Part shown: in pieces, positions 58,519 to 64,000 of the stretch | Layout of the letters: each line of letters opens with the position of its first letter | Numbering within the stretch: the stretch's first letter is position 1 | NCBI RefSeq assembly: GCF_023702225.1 | Contig: NZ_JAMQCO010000007.1 | Span: forward strand, 209,591-273,590 | Reading direction: 5' to 3' | From: Aureimonas altamirensis | GTDB taxonomy: Bacteria > Pseudomonadota > Alphaproteobacteria > Rhizobiales > Rhizobiaceae | DNA: 64,000 bases | The notes under the pieces: model-generated | What the model saw: only the letters and a program-made list of their open reading frames with translations | Told to the model about the DNA's origin: nothing | Database searches by the model: none | Program-made: the position numbers and the translations under genes

Positions 58519-59873
58519 CGGCCGTACCGGTCCAGGATGACGGACGACAAGGCGCGGATGCACTGCGCTTCGCCGCCGATGCCGCCCCATGCCACGGCCT
58601 TCGGACGCCAGCCGAACACGTCGAAATGCACCCATGCCCGGGCCCGCTCGACGAACCCCTGCAGGAACAGCGCCGCCGTCACCGACCCTGCGAAACCATC
58701 GGTCGTGACGTTGTTGATGTCGGCCACCCGGGAGGACAGGTTGGCGGCATAAGGCGTCCACAGCGGCATGCGCCACATCGGGTCGGCCAGTACGGCCGCA
58801 GCCCGGGCAAGCTCGGCGGCCAGTTCCTCGTCGTCGGTGTAGAAGGGCGGCAGGTCCGGCCCCAGCGCCACCCGCGCCGCGCCCGTCAGGGTGGCCATGT
58901 CGACGAGCAGTTCGGGCGCCTCCTCGTCGGCAAGGGCCAGCGCGTCGGCCAGCACCAGGCGCCCTTCCGCATCGGTATTGCCGATTTCCACCGTGCGGCC
59001 CTTGCGGCTGGCAAGCACGTCGCCGGGCCGGAAGGCATCGCCGGAGATCGAATTCTCCACCGCCGGAACCAGGACGCGCAGGGCGATGTCGGCGCGCCCC
59101 GCCATCAGCATGCGCGCCAGGCCCAGCACATTGGCTGCCCCACCCATATCCTTCTTCATCAGGAGCATTCCGGATGCCGGCTTGATGTCGAGCCCGCCGG
59201 TATCGAAGGCCACGCCCTTGCCGACCAGCGTGATGCGCGGCGCATCGTGCCGGCCGAAGCGCATGTCGATCAGGCGCGGCGCTCGCGTGCTGGCCCGCCC
59301 CACGGCATGGATCATCGGCAGGTTCGCCGCCAGCAGCGCATCGCCCGTCGTCACCTCCACAGCCGCGCCGAATTCGGCGGCAAGATCGCGCGCGGCGCTT
59401 TCGAGCGCATCGGGGCCCATGTCGTTGGCGGGCGTGTTGATGAGGTCGCGCACCAGCGCGATACCCTCGTAAAGCCGAATCTCGTGGCCGCCCGAGCCCG
59501 CGACGTCGAGTTGCGGCCCGTCCGGCGCCGCCTGGCCCTTTCGGCGGTAGCGATCGAAGCGATATCCCCCCAGCCGGAAGCCCAGCGCGGCAAGATCCGG
59601 GTCGAGCTCGCAGTCCAGCCGCCAGCGCCCCGCCGGCAGGGCCGTGGCCAGCGCGCCGGTCAGCAGCGATGTCGCGGCGGACGCCTCCTTGCGGGCCCCG
59701 AGGCCCAGCACCGCCGCCGCCAGCCCCCCATCCGTCCCCGGCACCAGCAGCACCTCGCCGGGCCTTGCCGCAAATCCCGTCGCGCGCACCCAGCCGCGGG
59801 CGGTCTCGGGCAGCCCGTCCCTGTCTTCGGCGTGGACGGCGTGGACAGGGCGAATCGCATTCTGATCGGACAT
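58515..59873 (-). CDS. M17 leucyl aminopeptidase-family protein
   Basis: 452 residues. The M17 signature NTDAEGRLVLADALAL, the VGKGVAFDTGGLDIKPASGM metal/lysine block and KKDMGGAANVLGLA are present, giving the two-metal active site. Removes N-terminal residues from peptides in the cytosol. Coupled by ATGA to the NlpC/P60 gene, so the pair may process murein peptides together. Confidence 0.9.
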   Translation of the reverse strand: MSDQNAIRPVHAVHAEDRDGLPETARGWVRATGFAARPGEVLLVPGTDGGLAAAVLGLGARKEASAATSLLTGALATALPAGRWRLDCELDPDLAALGFRLGGYRFDRYRRKGQAAPDGPQLDVAGSGGHEIRLYEGIALVRDLINTPANDMGPDALESAARDLAAEFGAAVEVTTGDALLAANLPMIHAVGRASTRAPRLIDMRFGRHDAPRITLVGKGVAFDTGGLDIKPASGMLLMKKDMGGAANVLGLARMLMAGRADIALRVLVPAVENSISGDAFRPGDVLASRKGRTVEIGNTDAEGRLVLADALALADEEAPELLVDMATLTGAARVALGPDLPPFYTDDEELAAELARAAAVLADPMWRMPLWTPYAANLSSRVADINNVTTDGFAGSVTAALFLQGFVERARAWVHFDVFGWRPKAVAWGGIGGEAQCIRALSSVILDRYGR

Positions 59874-59890
59874 GATGGCTTCCAGACGTG

Positions 59891-61039
59891 TCAGTTCGGT
59901 GCGGGCACCCGGCCCGTGATCACATGGGTCATCCGCGCGAGGCTTCGCGTCAAGGGGTGGTCCGGCGCGGCCTCCGCCAGCATGCGCCCCCGGGCGGACG
60001 CGCCCGCAAACAGCGACGGTGCGTAGGGCAGCGCCGCCAGAAGGTTCAGCCGCCCCGGCTCGGCGAAATCGGCTATGGGGATTTCGTGCGCCTTCGCCGC
60101 CCCCACCTGGTTGATCACCAGCCAGGGGCGCGGCAGCGCCGGCTCCAGCGTTTCCAGCGCATCGACGAGGCCCGCGACGTTGCGAAGCCCGGCAAGGTCG
60201 GGCGTCGTCGTCACCACGACGGCGTCGGCGGACTTCAGGTGGTTGCGGATGGTGGCGTTCCAGCCATGCGGCACGTCCATCATCACGATTCCGGCGGCCC
60301 GGCGCGCGGCATCCAGAGACTGCGCAAGGGCGCGCCCGGACGGATCCGCGCGCCAGTCGTGCGGCAGAGCCAATAGCGACAGGCGCTCGCTGCAGGCGAT
60401 CAGCCCGGCATCCTGAGGCGACAGGTCGAAGTTCAGCGCCGCCGTGCCGAAGGCGGGATCGAGGTCGGCCAGCACGACCTTGTCCTTGAACAGGCGCGCC
60501 GACAGGAAGGCGAGGTTCTGCGCCAGCATCGACGAGCCCGCCCCGCCCCGCGCGCCGATGAAGGCGATGCTGCGCGGGCGGCCGGCCGCAGGCTCCGCCG
60601 GTTCCATGCGCGCCAGCGCGCCGACGATGTCCGCAACATCCACCGGCTGTGACAGGTAGCCCGACACCCCCCGGCGCATCAGCTCTCGATAAAGGTCGAC
60701 GCTGGAGGCATTGCCGATCACCAGCACCCGCGTCTCGGGGTCGCAGACCTCGGCCAGATCGTCCAGCGCGTGAAGCAGATCTTCCGGCGCATCGTCAGAC
60801 TGCAGGACCAGGAGGTGCGGCGTCGGACGCCCGGCATAGAAGCGTTCGGCCGCCTCGATGCCGCCCATGCGCACCCGCACCGTCAGCTGCGACAAAACCG
60901 GCGCCTCCGCTGCGCGGCGCAGGCACGCAGCCACGCGCTCGTCCGCGCAGAAGGCGTGGAGCAGCAGTGGCGGAAGCCTGGGCACGACCCTGCCGCCTGC
61001 GGCGGTGCGCGCCTCTCCCGATGTGCCGGCGGAGTGCAT
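59891..61039 (-). CDS. CpaE/TadZ-like MinD-superfamily ATPase
   Basis: 382 residues. The N-terminal ~130 residues form an atypical receiver domain ([39 protein letters not shown]). The P-loop is the deviant [17 protein letters not shown]. Walker A' and B regions read [19 protein letters not shown] and [11 protein letters not shown]. CpaE/TadZ proteins localise the Tad/Flp pilus machine at the pole. No other cpa/tad gene is in the window, so this is either a stand-alone paralogue or a separate polar localiser. Confidence 0.82.
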   Translation of the reverse strand: MHSAGTSGEARTAAGGRVVPRLPPLLLHAFCADERVAACLRRAAEAPVLSQLTVRVRMGGIEAAERFYAGRPTPHLLVLQSDDAPEDLLHALDDLAEVCDPETRVLVIGNASSVDLYRELMRRGVSGYLSQPVDVADIVGALARMEPAEPAAGRPRSIAFIGARGGAGSSMLAQNLAFLSARLFKDKVVLADLDPAFGTAALNFDLSPQDAGLIACSERLSLLALPHDWRADPSGRALAQSLDAARRAAGIVMMDVPHGWNATIRNHLKSADAVVVTTTPDLAGLRNVAGLVDALETLEPALPRPWLVINQVGAAKAHEIPIADFAEPGRLNLLAALPYAPSLFAGASARGRMLAEAAPDHPLTRSLARMTHVITGRVPAPN

Positions 61040-61189
61040 GTGCGGCAGAGCGTCCCCGTGCTACGCGATACGATACGGGCGGTGCGAGCCGCCGGGCGCC
61101 ATCCTGCGGCCCAACCGATAAAGGGTGCATTAACGCGGCGGGCCCATCTCGCTATGAAGGGACGGAAAGAGCTTTCGGAGTATACAAGC

Positions 61190-63097
61190 ATGGGGCGCGC
61201 GCTTCTCATCGTCATGGATTCGTTCGGCATCGGCCAGGCGCCCGATGCCGGCGCCTATGGCGATCTCGGTGCGGATACCTACGGTCATATCGCAAAGGCC
61301 GCAGCCCTTGGCGGGGCCGACAGGCCCGGCCTGCGCGAAGGGCCCTTGCGCCTGCCCAACCTCGTCGCGCTCGGGCTGGACGCGGCCGCGGGCCGTGGCG
61401 AGCCCGCATCGCTGCGGGGCCGCTACGGATCGGCATCGGAGGTGTCGCGCGGCAAGGATACGCCCTCCGGCCACTGGGAGATCGCCGGCGTGCCCGTGCG
61501 GTTCGACTGGGGCTACTTCCCGCGCACCATTCCGGCACTGCCGGCCGCGCTGACTGCCGTTCTCGTTCAGGAGGCCGGCCTTCCCGGCATTCTCGGCGAC
61601 AGGCACGCCTCGGGCACCGAGATCGTCGCGGAACTCGGGGCCGAAAGCATCACCAGCGGCAAGCCCATCGTCTATACTTCGGCGGACAGCGTTCTGCAGA
61701 TCGCGGCGCATGAGGAGCATTTCGGGTTGAACCGGCTCTATGGCCTTTGCGCCATAGCGCGCCGACACGTCGACGCGCTGCGGATCGGGCGCGTCATCGC
61801 GCGGCCTTTCACCGGCACGCCGGCCGCCGGCTTCACCCGCACGGCAAACCGGCGCGACTATTCCGTCCCGCCCCCCGAACCGACCCTGGCCGACAGGGCC
61901 GTCGCCGCAGGGCGGCAGGTCATCGGCGTCGGCAAGATCGGCGATATCTTCGCGCATCGCGGCATAACCGAAGTGCGCAAGGGGGCGGGCAACATGGCGT
62001 TGTTCGATGCCATGCTCGGGGCGATGGACGATGCCCGCGAGGGCGACCTCGTCTTCGCGAATTTCGTGGATTTCGACATGCTGTTCGGTCATCGGCGCGA
62101 TGTCGCAGGCTATGCCGCCGCACTGGAGGCGTTCGATGCACGCCTGCCGGACCTGTTCTCGCGCCTGCGCCCCGGAGACCTCGCCGTCATAACGGCGGAC
62201 CACGGCTGCGACCCGACATTTGCCGGCACCGACCACACGCGCGAGAACGTGCCGATTCTGGCTTTCGGCCCAGGGATCGAGCCCGGCGCCATCGGCCACC
62301 GCGACAGTTTCGCCGATATCGGCGAAAGCGTCGCCGCCCATCTCGGCCTTGCGCCGGGCCGCCACGGACACAGCTTCCTTTTGAACCCGGCGCAAGCGCC
62401 GGCTTGGCGCGGAGGCCGCCAGGCTTTAGATCAGGACGGACAGACCGAACCACCCGCACGAGGTTTCATGACAGGCGTCACCGTAGTCGACCATCCGCTC
62501 GTCCAGCATAAGCTGACGTTGATGCGCAAGAAGGAAACCTCGACGGCCAGCTTCCGCCGCCTGTTGAGGGAGATCTCCACGCTGCTCTGCTACGAGGTGA
62601 CGCGCAACCTCGACCTGACCACGACTCGCATCCAGACACCCATGATGGAGATGGAATCGCCCATTCTGGAAGGAAAGAAGCTTGTCTTCGCTTCCATCCT
62701 GCGTGCCGGAAACGGCCTTCTGGAAGGCATGCTCGACCTGGTTCCCGCTGCGCGCGTCGCGCATGTCGGCCTCTACCGCGACCACGATACGCTGGAAGCG
62801 GTGGAATACTACTTCAAGGCCCCGGAGGATCTCGGCAGCCGGCTCGTCATCGTGGTGGACCCGATGCTGGCCACGGCCAATTCCGCCATCATGGCCATCG
62901 ACAAGCTGAAGGAGCGCGGGGCGCGCAACATCCGCTTCCTGTGCCTGCTGGCCGCCCCCGAAGGGATCGAGCGGTTCCGCGCCGCGCATCCCGACGTGGA
63001 CGTATTCACCGCGTCCATCGACGACGGCCTGAACGAGAAGGGCTACATCATGCCCGGCCTCGGCGATGCCGGCGACCGGATGTACGGCACCAAATAG
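61190..63097 (+). CDS. deoB: Phosphopentomutase, frame continuous with uracil phosphoribosyltransferase
   Basis: Interconverts ribose/deoxyribose 1- and 5-phosphates. From ATG 61190 the DeoB part covers about residues 1-397: [20 protein letters not shown] (metal), [10 protein letters not shown] (catalytic Thr), [20 protein letters not shown]. It normally ends soon after GHxSFL. Here SFL (395-397) is followed by 29 linker residues ([20 protein letters not shown] opens after Leu398) and then the complete Upp sequence, with no stop. One T less in the T4 run at 62379-62382 would give SFL-stop. The 635-residue product may therefore be a genuine fusion or reflect a one-base error or mutation. Confidence 0.8.
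   Translation: MGRALLIVMDSFGIGQAPDAGAYGDLGADTYGHIAKAAALGGADRPGLREGPLRLPNLVALGLDAAAGRGEPASLRGRYGSASEVSRGKDTPSGHWEIAGVPVRFDWGYFPRTIPALPAALTAVLVQEAGLPGILGDRHASGTEIVAELGAESITSGKPIVYTSADSVLQIAAHEEHFGLNRLYGLCAIARRHVDALRIGRVIARPFTGTPAAGFTRTANRRDYSVPPPEPTLADRAVAAGRQVIGVGKIGDIFAHRGITEVRKGAGNMALFDAMLGAMDDAREGDLVFANFVDFDMLFGHRRDVAGYAAALEAFDARLPDLFSRLRPGDLAVITADHGCDPTFAGTDHTRENVPILAFGPGIEPGAIGHRDSFADIGESVAAHLGLAPGRHGHSFLLNPAQAPAWRGGRQALDQDGQTEPPARGFMTGVTVVDHPLVQHKLTLMRKKETSTASFRRLLREISTLLCYEVTRNLDLTTTRIQTPMMEMESPILEGKKLVFASILRAGNGLLEGMLDLVPAARVAHVGLYRDHDTLEAVEYYFKAPEDLGSRLVIVVDPMLATANSAIMAIDKLKERGARNIRFLCLLAAPEGIERFRAAHPDVDVFTASIDDGLNEKGYIMPGLGDAGDRMYGTK
62468..63097 (+). CDS. upp: Uracil phosphoribosyltransferase
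   Basis: Makes UMP from uracil and PRPP. 209 residues if started at its own ATG 62468 ([20 protein letters not shown]), with ACGAGG 4-6 bases upstream. Motifs: [12 protein letters not shown] for uracil/PRPP and [12 protein letters not shown] for the PRPP loop, where the more common GG is AN. The C-terminal [15 protein letters not shown] is intact. It sits in the same frame as deoB, without an intervening stop. Normal length from its own start argues that it can be translated independently. It converges on deoA with 6 bases between them. Confidence 0.88.
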   Translation: MTGVTVVDHPLVQHKLTLMRKKETSTASFRRLLREISTLLCYEVTRNLDLTTTRIQTPMMEMESPILEGKKLVFASILRAGNGLLEGMLDLVPAARVAHVGLYRDHDTLEAVEYYFKAPEDLGSRLVIVVDPMLATANSAIMAIDKLKERGARNIRFLCLLAAPEGIERFRAAHPDVDVFTASIDDGLNEKGYIMPGLGDAGDRMYGTK

Positions 63098-63103
63098 GGG
63101 CCG

Positions 63104-64000
63104 TCAGGTCATGCGCGCCAGCACCGGCGCGCTTGCCGCCCCCACCTCGCCGGACAGGCGATAGGCGCCGCGCAGCCGCATGGCGGCCTCCGCCGCCGCT
63201 GCCTCGCTGCGCGCATGCACGACGGCAAGCGGCTGGCCGCGCTCCAGCCGGTCTCCGAGGCCGGCAAGCTCCGTCAGGCCCACGGCATGGTCGACGGCAT
63301 CCTGCGGGCGCGTGCGCCCGCCGCCCAGCGCCACGACGGCAAGGCCGACCGCCCGCGTGTCGATGGCGGCGACGGTTCCGGGCTCGTCCGCCGTCACCGC
63401 CAGCCGAACCGGCGCGGACGGAAGATAGCGATCCATCCGCTCGATGAAATCCGAGGGCCCGCCCAGTGCGGCGACCATACGGGCGAACCGCTCCGCGGCC
63501 ATGCCGCCATCCAGCGCCCGGCGGGCCCTGGCCACGCCGTCGGCCGGACCTTCGGCCAGGCCGGCCAGATCCAGCATCTCGCCGGCCAGCGCCAGCGTGA
63601 CCGCCTCCAGCCGCGCATCGCGCCGCTCGCCCGTCAGGAACCGCACCGCATTGCGCACCTCCACCGCGTTTCCGGCGTCGCGCGCCAGCGGCTCGTCCAT
63701 GCCGGTCAGCAGCGCGCGCGTCGGCATGCCGGCGCCATTGGCGACGTCCACCAGGCTGCGCGCCAACGTTTCGGCATCGCCCCTTGCCGCCATGAAGGCG
63801 CCCGAGCCGCATTTGACGTCGAGGACGAGCCCCTGCAGGCCGGCCGCCAGTTTCTTCGACAGGATCGAGGCCGTGATCAGCGGCACCGATTCCACCGTCG
63901 CCGTCACGTCGCGGATGGCGTAGAGGCGCTTGTCGGCCGGCGCCAGACGCCCCGTCTGGCCGATGATGGCGCAGCCGACTTCGGCCACGGTGCGACGGAA
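63104..64000 (-). CDS. deoA: Thymidine phosphorylase, partial (N-terminus beyond window)
   Basis: The last 298 codons are visible; the frame is open through base 64000. DeoA features: [42 protein letters not shown] (phosphate/pyrimidine site) and the C-terminal domain with [17 protein letters not shown]. It phosphorolyses thymidine and deoxyuridine to base plus deoxyribose-1-phosphate, the substrate of DeoB opposite. About 140 residues of a normal protein lie outside the window. Confidence 0.92.
   Translation of the reverse strand, partial: FRRTVAEVGCAIIGQTGRLAPADKRLYAIRDVTATVESVPLITASILSKKLAAGLQGLVLDVKCGSGAFMAARGDAETLARSLVDVANGAGMPTRALLTGMDEPLARDAGNAVEVRNAVRFLTGERRDARLEAVTLALAGEMLDLAGLAEGPADGVARARRALDGGMAAERFARMVAALGGPSDFIERMDRYLPSAPVRLAVTADEPGTVAAIDTRAVGLAVVALGGGRTRPQDAVDHAVGLTELAGLGDRLERGQPLAVVHARSEAAAAEAAMRLRGAYRLSGEVGAASAPVLARMT

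Noticed and set aside
61190..63097. A deliberately evolved DeoB-Upp bifunctional enzyme as the default reading
   Set aside because: The exact recovery of a normal DeoB end by removing one T, and the intact Upp start with its own ribosome-binding sequence, make a one-base event more likely than a designed fusion. Kept as a finding, not as the main call.

Overview
The window reads as chromosomal DNA of a GC-rich alphaproteobacterium, most likely Hyphomicrobiales (Rhizobiales). The support is a fused trpE(G) gene preceded by a Trp-Trp leader peptide, a ChvE-GguA-GguB type sugar importer, a MoxR/DUF58/DUF4159 membrane cluster, a choline-type ABC pair and a CpaE-like ATPase. Coding density is very high, with many 4-base stop/start overlaps and several 3' ends that overlap on opposite strands. 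No rRNA, tRNA, CRISPR array, transposase, integrase or prophage gene was recognised.

Layout. 34-2816: zinc-type ABC importer on the minus strand (ATPase, permease, His-rich binding protein), preceded by a 48-residue membrane peptide and a Zur-like dyad. 2953-11138: a small secreted protein, then a probable catabolic block: histidinol-dehydrogenase-family enzyme, XRE-cupin regulator, polyamine-type ABC importer and class III aminotransferase. 11184-14973: a Fic protein behind a 30-base palindrome, converging on a hybrid histidine kinase. 15043-16795: folD and purU.

16869-27129 (minus strand) is a D-galactose locus. It encodes a periplasmic sugar ABC importer and all steps of the oxidative (De Ley-Doudoroff) route: mutarotase, sugar dehydrogenase, lactonase, aldonate dehydratase, KDGal kinase and KDPGal aldolase. 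A divergent FadR-family regulator (27296) leads into a tripartite tricarboxylate transporter (tctCBA-like, 28169-31203). A palindrome-rich spacer (31211-31336) follows. Then come a pseudouridine synthase, a PepSY-like secreted protein, a DUF1059 mini-gene, and cca/Nudix/DUF1285 on the minus strand.

35517-42399 is a four-gene MoxR ATPase/DUF58/BatA-DUF4159/vWA-amidotransferase membrane cluster of unknown function. It is followed by patatin, GNAT, glutathionyl-hydroquinone reductase-like, Nudix, metallophosphoesterase and BenE-family genes. 48586-53869 holds leuA and trpE(G), each preceded by a leader peptide readable in the DNA (Leu-rich and Trp-Trp respectively), with a cation-efflux gene between them. 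53957-57681: fhs, then a choline/betaine ABC permease and ATPase without an adjacent binding protein. 57655-61039: NlpC/P60, M17 aminopeptidase and a CpaE-like ATPase.

The right end (61190-64000) is nucleoside salvage: deoB, upp and the C-terminal part of deoA. The deoB frame runs without a stop into upp. One base fewer in a T4 run would restore a normal DeoB end.

Points most worth following: the leucine-rich leader, the deoB-upp frame fusion, the small peptide at the zinc operon, the Fic palindrome and the MoxR cluster.
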